Positions 44,586 to 53,158 of a DNA stretch of 64,000 bases are shown here, piece after piece. How positions within the stretch are numbered: the first letter of the stretch is position 1; every line of letters begins with the position of its first letter. Source of the DNA: Haloferula sp. BvORR071 (GTDB lineage Bacteria > Verrucomicrobiota > Verrucomicrobiia > Verrucomicrobiales > Akkermansiaceae). Position numbers and translations under genes: made by a program. The notes beneath the pieces are model-generated. The model did no database searches, was not told where the DNA came from, and saw only the letters and a list, made by a program, of their open reading frames with translations. The stretch is from the NCBI RefSeq assembly GCF_000739615.1, contig NZ_BATP01000023.1, positions 230,280 to 294,279 on the forward strand. The letters are read 5' to 3'.

Positions 44586-46141
44586 GGGGCAACGCTCTCT
44601 TGAAGGGGAACTTCGAGACGGAACTTCGCTCCGTGCTCCGTCTGCACGAGATCCAAGCGGCCACCCATGCGTTGTGCCAGCTCGCGGCTGATCGCAAGCC
44701 CGAGACCGGTGCCGCTGGCCCCTTCATCCACGCGCGAGCCCGCACGCTCGAAGGGCAGGAAGACCCGTTGCCGTGCCTCCCGCGGGATTCCAGGACCGTT
44801 GTCGAGGACCTCCACGGTGAGCAGCTTGTCATCCGCGGACACCCCGACCACGGCCTTGCTACCCTCCCCTGCGTATTTCTCCACGTTTGAGAGCAGATTG
44901 GAGAGGATTTGTGCGAGGGCGTCGCGATCGACTGGAACGGAGCTCACCAGATTCACCTGATAGTCGCAGACGATCGATTTGCGCTCGAAGAGTGGCGCAA
45001 AGCCTTCGCGCAATTCGCCGACCACTTCTCCTACATCACAACGGGCGACCCGGTTCTCATGCTTGCCATGCTCAATTCGGGCGAAGGCCAACACATTGTC
45101 GACGATCCGCGAGAGCCGAGAGGTCTCCTCCCGGATCAGGCCAAGGCGCCGGCGCAGCTTGCCATCTTCCACCGGCAGTTGGTCGAGCGCGAGATCGGCA
45201 TTGAGCAAGAGATTGGTGAGCGGGGTGCGGAGTTCGTGGGAGACGCGATTGACGAAACTCACCCGCTCTTCGGCGATGCGGATCGACTTCCGCTGCTGAA
45301 CCGCGATCCAGACGCCGCCGAACAGCACGAGTAAGGCGAGCGAAAAGGCCCCGGCAAGCACCGGCAGGCGGTGACTCACCTCCACCCGCACCGGATAGTA
45401 GCGCAGCAAGGTCCAGTCGCCGAAGCGCGAGACATGGCGCAGGATCTCGTCGGGCTTGGCTCCTTCCGCCAGCTTGCCGCTCTCTGCCCAAGGCTTTCCA
45501 TCCGGCCCCTCAAAGCTCAATTGCCCCGGCTCTTCCGCCAGCCCTGCGGCTGGGGCCCGCGACTTCAGGTCATCTGCCACCACCTGCCCGGCCTCGATCG
45601 GATCAAGCAAAAGGAGGGCGGCCGAGCGGCCATTGCCGTGCCACCAAGCCAGCGGCTTGCCGGGCATTTCGATCCATCCGCTGCCATTCAGCACGCTCGC
45701 CTCCGGGAGCACCCACTCGTCCTTGTTGTCCTTGCGCTGGTATTTCTCCAACACCGGATACCAACTTTGGGGCGCGGGAGAAGAAAGCAAATGAGAGCGG
45801 GATAGATCGTAACTACCCTGCGAAAGCAGTGAGCGCTGCGCCACGCCACTGATCACCCTACCGTCCGGCGGCAGGGAGAGCCCCTTATCTAACAAACGGA
45901 CCGCCTCTGCATCCAGCGCCTCCTCCCACAGCCGCTCCATCTCGGCCACCCGCCGGTTCGACTCGCGGAAGGCATCCTCCACCCGGTTCCCGGCAGGCTT
46001 CTGCGAGATCTGCGCCTCATGACGGGACAGCACCACTCCGGCAAGAACCAGGGTCAAGGCGAGCGCGGCCGCCACCAGCACCGTCGCCGCCCAAGGCGTG
46101 CGCAAGGAGCTTCGGTGTCCGGTGGCGGTCGGCGTTGTCAT
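44582..46141 (-). CDS. Sensor histidine kinase (left two-component system)
   Basis: 519 residues. Two membrane helices (about 18-40 and 260-280) enclose a periplasmic sensor of about 220 residues with no known domain; it contains RRVAEMERLWEEALDAEAVRLLDKG, LSSPAPQSWYPV and RFGDWTLLRYYPVRV. Then HisKA with VSHELRTPL (His near 303), and HATPase_c with N box LSNLLSNVEKYA, G1 DNGPGIP and G2 GTGLGLAIS. It follows the duplicated-motif secreted protein gene by 38 bp, so that protein is a candidate for its signal partner. The regulator gene overlaps its 3' end. Confidence 0.92.
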   Translation of the reverse strand: MTTPTATGHRSSLRTPWAATVLVAAALALTLVLAGVVLSRHEAQISQKPAGNRVEDAFRESNRRVAEMERLWEEALDAEAVRLLDKGLSLPPDGRVISGVAQRSLLSQGSYDLSRSHLLSSPAPQSWYPVLEKYQRKDNKDEWVLPEASVLNGSGWIEMPGKPLAWWHGNGRSAALLLLDPIEAGQVVADDLKSRAPAAGLAEEPGQLSFEGPDGKPWAESGKLAEGAKPDEILRHVSRFGDWTLLRYYPVRVEVSHRLPVLAGAFSLALLVLFGGVWIAVQQRKSIRIAEERVSFVNRVSHELRTPLTNLLLNADLALDQLPVEDGKLRRRLGLIREETSRLSRIVDNVLAFARIEHGKHENRVARCDVGEVVGELREGFAPLFERKSIVCDYQVNLVSSVPVDRDALAQILSNLLSNVEKYAGEGSKAVVGVSADDKLLTVEVLDNGPGIPREARQRVFLPFERAGSRVDEGASGTGLGLAISRELAQRMGGRLDLVQTEHGAKFRLEVPLQESVAP

Positions 46142-46179
46142 GGGCAGCTAGGAAACTCAAGACGGCCAAGGAAGGTCTG

Positions 46180-47658
46180 TCACTCCACTTTGATGAAGAG
46201 CAGCAGGCAACGGCCGGGATCCGATTTCCCGAGACCGGTGAAGCGGGTCCCCGTCCCGACCAGAGTCCACGCGCCCGCAGTCACCCGAGCTGTGGTGTTG
46301 AAATGACTCGAGCCGAAAAGCGGCATCTTGCAGTCGGGAATCCATTCACCCCCATCTTCAATGCGGCGCGAAACGGTGTCTCCCAGCCGGATCACATGGC
46401 GGCACTCCAACTCCGCCAGCAGGCCCGACTCGTCCTGCGCCGGCTTGAACTCGATCGTCGTGCCGGTATTGCGGGTCTCGAAGCTAGTGGCGAGGCCGGC
46501 ACCGGCCAAGCCGGGCTTTGAGTCCACCTTCACCCGCTCGAAGGTTCCCAAGCCTTCCACCATCTGACCGTTTTCCTGCTGCTTGTGAGGACTCTGCCAA
46601 CGCCTCAGCACCGTCCTCTCGTCCATCGGCTCATACTCGGTCGGGTAAATCTCCTCACGGATGTTCTCCAGCATCCATTTGGAAGCGCCTTTGCCAAAGC
46701 TATCGCCACTGCTGATCACGGCGGTCCCGCCGGCCCTGCGCATACCCTCCACAAGCTCCCAGGCGCCTGACGGGATGTCGCCCGGTTTCTTCGCGCGCTG
46801 CCATTCGGAGAAGGCGGCGTGCGGGACTTCCACCAATTCGTAGGAGAGATGCCGGGGCATCACGACTTCCGCGGCCGGCTTGGTCCGGGCCGCGAAAGCT
46901 CCTCTCAAAAAGACCAAGCGGGTCTGCGCACCCGCTTCGCGCTCCTTCTCAAGCGGATCAGCACGTGCGATGAGCTGGTATTTTCCGATCGGAAGAGGGT
47001 TGGGGGCTTGGGCGGCAGGGGTCACCACGATGTCCCGCTGCGAATTGAACGGATTCAGGATCAGATCGTGATCCGCCCCCCAAGACGCTCGGATGCTGCG
47101 GAACTCCGGCATGAAGATATCGTCCGGCTGGTGCGTCCGGGAGGAGAGAATGTCCCAAGCCCGGCTTCCGGTATAAGTGACATCATCCACCCAGAGCGAT
47201 AGCTGCGGTCCATTTTGCGGATAGGTCGCCGGGGCGAGTTCAGTCGAAAGGCCCGTGTTCCGCGTCTCGAAGGAAGTCGGCATTGGCCAGACTCCAGCAC
47301 CCGGGGGCTCGTATTCGGTGGGGTAGATAAGTTCCACGATCGACGCGAACTCCGACTTCCTGTCGGCCACGCCGCTGCAGACCACCGTGTGCTCCAAGGT
47401 GGCCTTGCCCTCGCCGATCCATTGCTGCACCACGGCACGCAATCCGTCGGCATCGTTCACGATGTTGTTCTTGCGGATCCACTCACCGACGAGATCCGGC
47501 GGAGCAAGAATGTATTCGAGCACGGCGACATAGGAATCTCCCGGGGGAGTTACGGCCTTCGCCTCCTCGCTCTTTTTCACGAAAGGATTCGGCTCTTGAG
47601 CCTGCACCGGAAGCGCCAGTGCCAGCGCAGCAAACAACAGTGAGTATCGGATTTTCAT
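46180..47658 (-). CDS. Secreted protein with duplicated PTEYEP / SFETRNTG motifs
   Basis: 492 residues from the ATG at 47658, with signal peptide (YSLLFAALALALPVQAQ). Two similar blocks are present: YPTEYEP at about 112-118 followed by PTSFETRNTG (127-136), and YPTEYEP at 338-344 followed by TSFETRNTG near 391-399. Between and after them are beta-rich stretches. As I recall, YPTEF/YPTEYDPP followed by AFETRxxG is a region of verrucomicrobial secretin-like (Amuc_1098-type) proteins, but the secretin pore domain itself is absent here. First gene of an operon with a kinase and a regulator, so perhaps an envelope sensor or target. Confidence 0.65.
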   Translation of the reverse strand: MKIRYSLLFAALALALPVQAQEPNPFVKKSEEAKAVTPPGDSYVAVLEYILAPPDLVGEWIRKNNIVNDADGLRAVVQQWIGEGKATLEHTVVCSGVADRKSEFASIVELIYPTEYEPPGAGVWPMPTSFETRNTGLSTELAPATYPQNGPQLSLWVDDVTYTGSRAWDILSSRTHQPDDIFMPEFRSIRASWGADHDLILNPFNSQRDIVVTPAAQAPNPLPIGKYQLIARADPLEKEREAGAQTRLVFLRGAFAARTKPAAEVVMPRHLSYELVEVPHAAFSEWQRAKKPGDIPSGAWELVEGMRRAGGTAVISSGDSFGKGASKWMLENIREEIYPTEYEPMDERTVLRRWQSPHKQQENGQMVEGLGTFERVKVDSKPGLAGAGLATSFETRNTGTTIEFKPAQDESGLLAELECRHVIRLGDTVSRRIEDGGEWIPDCKMPLFGSSHFNTTARVTAGAWTLVGTGTRFTGLGKSDPGRCLLLFIKVE

Positions 47659-47827
47659 TGGTGATCGGAGCTTGGTTCCACGCTCCGGGAGCCACGACAG
47701 CAGATCCTGCGGAGGCCTGCGCCAAACGGCGATGAAGTGTTTGCAAAATCTCCGCAAAAACCGAGGCCTGCGAATTTACCGGCCCTTGACGGACGCCCGC
47801 TCCAAACCGGGCTACCAAGGGGATGTT
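47659..47827. promoter_or_regulatory. Divergent promoter region of the twin signalling operons
   Basis: 169 bp between the divergent starts at 47658 and 47828. The 10-bp word GAGGCCTGCG occurs twice in the same orientation (47712-47721 and 47763-47772), 51 bp apart. A TTGACG (47786) could be a -35 for the plus-strand operon, but the -10 is poor. Response regulators of OmpR type bind direct repeats, so these are candidate sites. Confidence 0.4.
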
Positions 47828-48982
47828 ATGAAGACATTCATTTCTCTCTCACTCTTCTGCACGGCCTTGACCGGCAGCGTTCTCGCCAAAGGTGCCGTCG
47901 AGGGCACGCCGCTGCCCACGGATACCCCTCAGGACAAGGTCCAGATCGCCATCCTACTCGATACATCGAACAGCATGGACGGCCTGATCGGCCAGGCGAA
48001 GACCCAGCTCTGGAAGGTGGTAAACACCTTCACCACCGCCAAGCGCGACGGCAAGGCGCCCTTCGTGGAAGTGGCGCTCTACGAATACGGCAACAACGGC
48101 CTCAACATCGCCAACAACTGGATCCGCCTGGTCGAGCCCCTGACCCGCGACCTCGATGAGATCAGCCGCGAGCTCTTCGCCTTTCACACCAATGGTGGCG
48201 ACGAATACTGCGGCGCGGTGATCCAGCGCTCGCTCGCCGATCTGTCCTGGGACCCCTCGCCGCGGACCTACAAGGCGATCTTCATCGCCGGTAATGAACC
48301 CTTCACCCAAGGCCCGGTGGACGCCCGCCAAGCTTGCCGTGATGCACACGCCAAGGGCATCGTAGTGAATACGATCCACTGCGGCAGCCGCGAGGAAGGC
48401 ATCGCCGGGGCATGGCACGACGGGCCCGCGCTGGCCGAGGGGAAGTTCCTCTCGATCAACCAGGACAAGGCCGTGGCCCACATCGATGCGCCGCAGGACA
48501 AGGAGATCGCGAATTTGGGAATCGAGCTCAACAAGACCTACCTCGGCTACGGGGTGCTGGCCCGCGAAGGCATGGCCAAGCAAGTCTCCGAGGACGCCAA
48601 CGCGACCGCGAACGCCGCCGCCGGCTCCGCCCAGCAGCGGGCGGTTTCCAAAGCCAGCGTGAACTACTGCAACACCTCGTGGGACCTGGTCGACGCCTGC
48701 CGCGATGGCACCAAAAAGCTCGCCGATGTGCCCGTGGACCAATTGCCCGAGGCCATGCAAAAGATGACGCCCGCCGAGCGCGAAGCCCATCTCGCCAAGA
48801 TGAGCTCCGAGCGCGCGGCTCTGCAAAAGAAGATCGCCGACCTGAATGTCGCCCGCGAGCGCTTCGTCGCGGAGGCCGAGAAGAAACAGGCCGAAACCAG
48901 CGGTGAACAGACGCTCGACCAGGTAGTCGTGGCCACCGTGAAGGCCCAGGCATCCAGCGTCGGCTACAGCTTCGGCGAGTGA
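47828..48982 (+). CDS. Secreted von Willebrand factor A domain protein
   Basis: 384 residues, with signal peptide (FISLSLFCTALTGSVLA). The VWA domain covers about 38-240, with the MIDAS start DTSNSMD (Asp45, Ser47, Ser49), a Thr in FHTNGGDEYCG and a following acidic segment. The C-terminal third is helical (AEREAHLAKMSSERAALQKKIADLN), probably coiled coil. VWA domains of this kind bind protein partners through a metal ion. It heads the right-hand operon, followed by two rhodanese-type genes and a two-component system. Partner unknown. Start chosen at the ATG after a GGATGTT leader. Confidence 0.85.
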   Translation: MKTFISLSLFCTALTGSVLAKGAVEGTPLPTDTPQDKVQIAILLDTSNSMDGLIGQAKTQLWKVVNTFTTAKRDGKAPFVEVALYEYGNNGLNIANNWIRLVEPLTRDLDEISRELFAFHTNGGDEYCGAVIQRSLADLSWDPSPRTYKAIFIAGNEPFTQGPVDARQACRDAHAKGIVVNTIHCGSREEGIAGAWHDGPALAEGKFLSINQDKAVAHIDAPQDKEIANLGIELNKTYLGYGVLAREGMAKQVSEDANATANAAAGSAQQRAVSKASVNYCNTSWDLVDACRDGTKKLADVPVDQLPEAMQKMTPAEREAHLAKMSSERAALQKKIADLNVARERFVAEAEKKQAETSGEQTLDQVVVATVKAQASSVGYSFGE

Positions 48983-49026
48983 ATTTACACAACATTGACA
49001 GACCCCAAGCCCATCCACCCCTCACC

Positions 49027-49554
49027 ATGAAGCGCTCCATGAAAACCACCTGCTTCTCTCTCGCCGCCGCCGGCCTCGCCCTGATGGTCGCTGGCGTCGC
49101 GCTCGGCCAAGAACCACCGAATCCGAAGATCGACTACAAGGGCTTCCAAGCCCTGACCAAGGAGCTCGAACCGATCCGCGAGCAGCACCGGGTCTCGGAG
49201 GATGAGTTCATCCGGCTCGCCAAGGAGCCCGGCGTCCTCGTCCTGGATGCCCGCACGCTCGACAAATACGAGCAGATCCACGTGAAGGGAGCGAAGCACT
49301 TGGCCTTCACCGACTTCACCGATGAGGCCCTCGCCAAGGTGATTCCGGCCAAGAACACGAAGATCCTCATCTACTGCAACAACAACTTCGACGGCGAGCC
49401 GCAGAACTTCCGCAGCAAGGCCGTGAGGGTGTCCCTGAATGTCCAGACCTTCATCAACCTGCACGCCTACGGCTACACCAATGTGTATGAGCTGGGGCCA
49501 CTGCTGGACGTGAAGACCACCAAGATCCCCTTCGAGGGCAAATCGGTGAAGTAA
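49027..49554 (+). CDS. Secreted rhodanese-like protein, copy 1
   Basis: 175 residues from the ATG at 49027 (the ATG at 49039 is possible). Signal peptide ending at VALGQ. The rhodanese fold is marked by FIRLAKEPGVLVLDARTLDKYEQIHVKGA, and the active-site loop ILIYCNNNFDGE with the catalytic Cys. Rhodaneses carry persulfide sulfur or serve as protein modules. It shares QEPPNPKID, the active-site loop, HAYGYTNV and a PLLD...KTTKI ending with the next gene, so the pair arose by tandem duplication. Periplasmic. Confidence 0.83.
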   Translation: MKRSMKTTCFSLAAAGLALMVAGVALGQEPPNPKIDYKGFQALTKELEPIREQHRVSEDEFIRLAKEPGVLVLDARTLDKYEQIHVKGAKHLAFTDFTDEALAKVIPAKNTKILIYCNNNFDGEPQNFRSKAVRVSLNVQTFINLHAYGYTNVYELGPLLDVKTTKIPFEGKSVK

Positions 49555-49601
49555 AGCAAGCCCCGCTGACCCATTGCGTCCGTGCCCGCTTCGATTGAAC
49601 C

Positions 49602-50561
49602 ATGAAGCCCATCATCATCTCCACCTTCGCCAGCGTGGCTTTTGGACTCTCCGGATTTACCTTCGGCCAAGAGCCGCCGAATCCGAAGATCGACTTCGAC
49701 GGCTTCCGGGAAGCTTCCGCCGAAGTGGCGAAGCTCCGCGAGAAACGCAGGATCTCGGAAGCCGAGTTCCTGCGACTCGCTGCCGAGCCGGGAACCATCG
49801 TGCTGGACACCCGCAGTTGGGAGGCTTTCGAGCAGTTGCACGTGAAGGGCGCGCGGCATCTCGACTACTCCGACATGAGCGCGGAGACCCTGGCCAAGGT
49901 GATCCCGGAAAAGGGGACCAAGGTGCTCATCTACTGCAACAACAACTTCGAGGAGCAAAAAGTCGAAGCCGGGCAACTCTTCCCCTCCAAGATGAGGCGG
50001 GTCGCCTTGAACATTCCCACCTTTGTCACCCTCCACGCCTACGGCTACACGAATGTAAACGAACTGGCCCCCTTGCTGGACCCCAAGACGACGAAAATCG
50101 CCTTCGCGGGCACGGCGGCGGCCGAGCAAAAGGGCATGAAGGGAGCCGAAGTCCCGAACTGGGTCGTAGGCGAGATGGTGAATGTCACCGCGGATGGTTC
50201 GCTTGCCAAGGAGGCTCCGGACGAATCGCAGCAACACCCCGTCGGGTTCCCGGCCTTCGAGCAACTGAGCATCCGCAAGGACGAGAAGAACGGCGGCTGG
50301 ATCGTTTCCGGCACGGTCTGCTCCACCAATAGCGGGATCAGGTACCAAGGCGTCGCCATCTACGCCATCTACGGCCAGTGGACGAAGCTTATCGGCATGT
50401 CGGACATGAAGGGCGAGGTCCTGCTCCGCATCTCTTCCAGCGCGGACAAGGAGGGCAAGACCGTGACCCCGGACTTTCTCTTTGTCGGAGATCATCCCGA
50501 TGCCCCGCCGCTGCGGGAAGGCACCCGCCTGCGGAGATATCCGCTCGCGCCACGGAAATAA
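49602..50561 (+). CDS. Secreted rhodanese-like protein, copy 2, with C-terminal extension
   Basis: 319 residues. Signal peptide (IIISTFASVAFGLSGFTFGQ), then a rhodanese domain (IVLDTRSWEAFEQLHVKGARHL, loop VLIYCNNNFEEQ with the Cys). Unlike copy 1 it has an extra 140-residue C-terminal domain, beta-rich (NGGWIVSGTVCSTNSGIRYQGVAIYAIYG, KLIGMSDMKGEVLLRISSSADKEGK), of no family I know. About 48 bp separate the two copies. Both should act in the periplasm beside the VWA protein. Stop is 47 bp before the regulator gene. Confidence 0.8.
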   Translation: MKPIIISTFASVAFGLSGFTFGQEPPNPKIDFDGFREASAEVAKLREKRRISEAEFLRLAAEPGTIVLDTRSWEAFEQLHVKGARHLDYSDMSAETLAKVIPEKGTKVLIYCNNNFEEQKVEAGQLFPSKMRRVALNIPTFVTLHAYGYTNVNELAPLLDPKTTKIAFAGTAAAEQKGMKGAEVPNWVVGEMVNVTADGSLAKEAPDESQQHPVGFPAFEQLSIRKDEKNGGWIVSGTVCSTNSGIRYQGVAIYAIYGQWTKLIGMSDMKGEVLLRISSSADKEGKTVTPDFLFVGDHPDAPPLREGTRLRRYPLAPRK

Positions 50562-50608
50562 GCCGTCTTGCCGGATACCCGCCCTTCCGATATTCATGCC
50601 AAGCTGCA

Positions 50609-51310
50609 ATGCCCGATACCACCATCCTCGTGATTGAAGACGACCCGGCGATCCGCCGCGGGGTCGTGGATGCCTTGGAGTACGGCGGCTACCGTACTTT
50701 GGAAGCCGGCGAAGGCATCACCGGGCTCGATCTCGCGCTCAAGGCGAACTACCGCCTGCTGCTTCTCGACCTGGTCCTGCCAGGCCGCGACGGCTTTTCG
50801 ATACTCTCCGAGCTGAAGAAGAACCGCCCCGGCCAAGCCGTGATCATCCTCTCCGCCCGCGGCGAGGAGAATGACCGGGTCCGCGGCCTGAGCCTCGGGG
50901 CGGATGACTACGTGATGAAGCCCTTCAGCGTGCGCGAGCTGCTCGCCCGGGTGGAAGCGGTGCTGCGGCGGACTTGCGAGCGCCCCCCGCCCACGGAGGA
51001 ACGCACCCTGCGCGACGGCAGCCGGGTCGACCTCACCACCGGTCGCATCGTCTTCGAGGACGGCACCGACAATATCCTCTCCGATCGCGAGACCGGCCTG
51101 CTGCGCTACCTCCTGGACGCCGCCGGCCGCACCGTCTCGCGCGATGAGATCCTGCGCCACGTCTGGGGACTCGATCCCGAGCGCACCGAGACCCGCACCC
51201 TGGACATGCACATCATGCACCTCCGCACCAAGCTCCGCGACCGCAGCCAGGAAATGCTGGTGACGGTGCGCGGCAAAGGGTGGAGATTCCACGCGGAACC
51301 CGAACTATGA
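50609..51310 (+). CDS. Response regulator, OmpR/PhoB type (right two-component system)
   Basis: 233 residues from the ATG at 50609. Receiver: VIEDDPAIRRGV (acidic pair), Asp54 in LLLLDLVLPGRDG, SARGEENDR, and MKPFSVRELL with the conserved Lys. DNA-binding domain: SDRETGLLRYLLDAAGRTVSRDEILRHVWG ... RTLDMHIMHLRTKLR. The last codons overlap the kinase start (ATGA at 51307-51310), the usual regulator-then-kinase order. Fourth gene of the VWA-rhodanese operon. Confidence 0.93.
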   Translation: MPDTTILVIEDDPAIRRGVVDALEYGGYRTLEAGEGITGLDLALKANYRLLLLDLVLPGRDGFSILSELKKNRPGQAVIILSARGEENDRVRGLSLGADDYVMKPFSVRELLARVEAVLRRTCERPPPTEERTLRDGSRVDLTTGRIVFEDGTDNILSDRETGLLRYLLDAAGRTVSRDEILRHVWGLDPERTETRTLDMHIMHLRTKLRDRSQEMLVTVRGKGWRFHAEPEL

Positions 51311-53055
51311 GCAGGCGCGGCAGAACCGTTTGGCTGGTGCACGGGCTGATCGTCCTTTGCGCGGCACTGATCCTCGGCGCGATGGCTGCGCTGACCCGCG
51401 GCGTGGTGAACACCGAGCGCAATCGCGCGAGCATGGAGATGCACGCGAACGAGCAGGAACAGGTCCGCCTCGCCCTCTGGCGCATGGACGCCGCCGCGGC
51501 CAACTGGATCGCCGACGAGGCCCAGCGCCAAGTCCCCGACCCCGTCGCCAAGCCCGGCGACAAGCGCGAGGTGAAACTCCGCTTCGACGCCCGTGAGGAT
51601 GGCCTGCTGCTGGCCGACGACCCGGACAAGGTGCCCGAATTCTGCACGGCTGTGGGCCTGAACAGCAAGTCGCAGGCCTTCTCCGCGATGTGTTCTCAGA
51701 TCCCGGAGATCCCGAGCAGTTGGTCTACTCCCATCCCGCCGGTCCAGGCTGACCCCTTCCAGCAAAGCGAAGGCGTCTCGCAAAACCAGCAAGCCGTGAT
51801 TCCCCAGTCACGCGCCAGCAACGCCTATCAGACCTTCGCCAACTCGAAGGAAATCGCCGACCGCGGAAAGGCCGTCAAAAACGCGGTCGAAAGCGGGAAA
51901 ACGCAGTTCGAGGCTTGGAACGCCAACAGCGGCAACAACATCGGCTTCACCAATGTGGGCGACTGGAACTTGCTCCGCAGCAGCTTGCCACGCCCCGCCC
52001 GCTTCGGCGATGAACTGCTGCTGCTCCGGCACCTGCAGTGGAAGCTGCCCAGCGGCATCACCTCGCGCTCGATCCAAGGTGCATGGATCGACGAGACCGC
52101 CATGAAGGGACTTCTGTTAGGCGAAATCTCCGACCTCCTTCCCGGCTCTATTCTGGTAAATTCCACCGAAGCCGATGCCGATCAGGGCAACGCGCTCGCC
52201 TCCTTCCCCTGGAAGCTGAAGCTGGCCCAAGCCGTGGAGATCGTGCCGCCGCTCCCGGATACCATCCGCTATCCACTGATCGCCGGTTGGTGCGCGGCGG
52301 TGGTCGCGATTCTGGCAGCGTGGTTGCTGGTGATCGGCCTGCTACGCCTGAGTGAACGCCGGGCCTCCTTCGTCTCCGCGGTCACGCATGAATTACGCAC
52401 CCCGCTCACCACCTTCCAGCTCTACTCGGACATGCTCGCCAGCGGCGCGGTGAAGGAGGAGAAGCGCGGCGAATACTTCCGCACCCTGCGCCGCGAGGCC
52501 GAGCGGCTCTCGCATCTGGTGGAAAACGTCCTCGCCTTCTCGCGGATCGAGCGCCGCTGCGGCATCTCCGCGCCGACCACCCGCATCGCCGGCGAAATGG
52601 TCGCACCGATGGTCGAGCGCTTCCGCGGCCGCCTGCAAGAGGCTGGCATGGATCTATCCATCGATCCCGAGGACAAGTCATGGGAGACGCCCGTGAAGGC
52701 GGACCCCGCTGCGGTCGAGCACGTGCTCTTCAACCTGATTGACAATGCCGCCAAGTATGCGGCTCGTGGTATCGTGCGGCTGGATGCCGAGAACAATGGC
52801 CGCGGCCTGAAGATCCGCGTGAGCGATGAAGGCCCCGGCATCCCGCCCAAGGAGCGGGGACGGATTTTCCACGCTTTTCACAAGTCCGCCGCAGCAGCAG
52901 CCGAGAGCCGGCCGGGAGTCGGCTTGGGCTTGGCACTCTCGCGGCGCTTGGCGCGTTCCGGCGGAGGAAACCTCGAATTTGTCGCGGGAGAGAAGGGCGG
53001 CTCCAGCTTTGTGCTGACCTTGCCGTCCTGCGGCTTGGGCGTTCCGCTGCTGTAG
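51307..53055 (+). CDS. Sensor histidine kinase (right two-component system)
   Basis: 582 residues. First membrane helix about 9-31, second about 322-346 (GWCAAVVAILAAWLLVIGLL), with a periplasmic part of about 290 residues between. That part is rich in Gln and Asn in the middle (SQNQQAVIPQSRASNAYQTF) and contains NVGDWNLLRSSLPR, which faintly echoes RFGDWTLLRYYP in the left kinase. HisKA: VTHELRTPLTTF (His near 361). HATPase: FNLIDNAAKYA, DEGPGIP, GVGLGLALSRR. The signal is unknown; the secreted VWA and rhodanese proteins of the operon are candidates. Confidence 0.92.
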   Translation: MSRRGRTVWLVHGLIVLCAALILGAMAALTRGVVNTERNRASMEMHANEQEQVRLALWRMDAAAANWIADEAQRQVPDPVAKPGDKREVKLRFDAREDGLLLADDPDKVPEFCTAVGLNSKSQAFSAMCSQIPEIPSSWSTPIPPVQADPFQQSEGVSQNQQAVIPQSRASNAYQTFANSKEIADRGKAVKNAVESGKTQFEAWNANSGNNIGFTNVGDWNLLRSSLPRPARFGDELLLLRHLQWKLPSGITSRSIQGAWIDETAMKGLLLGEISDLLPGSILVNSTEADADQGNALASFPWKLKLAQAVEIVPPLPDTIRYPLIAGWCAAVVAILAAWLLVIGLLRLSERRASFVSAVTHELRTPLTTFQLYSDMLASGAVKEEKRGEYFRTLRREAERLSHLVENVLAFSRIERRCGISAPTTRIAGEMVAPMVERFRGRLQEAGMDLSIDPEDKSWETPVKADPAAVEHVLFNLIDNAAKYAARGIVRLDAENNGRGLKIRVSDEGPGIPPKERGRIFHAFHKSAAAAAESRPGVGLGLALSRRLARSGGGNLEFVAGEKGGSSFVLTLPSCGLGVPLL

Positions 53056-53158
53056 CAAGGAAAAGCGGCCGCGCAGATCGCGCATTTGTTAGGTTTCACG
53101 CCGTGGAACAAGAAAATCGCTGGCGATCAGGCGATTCCGCGCTGACTGGTCCGGCCCA

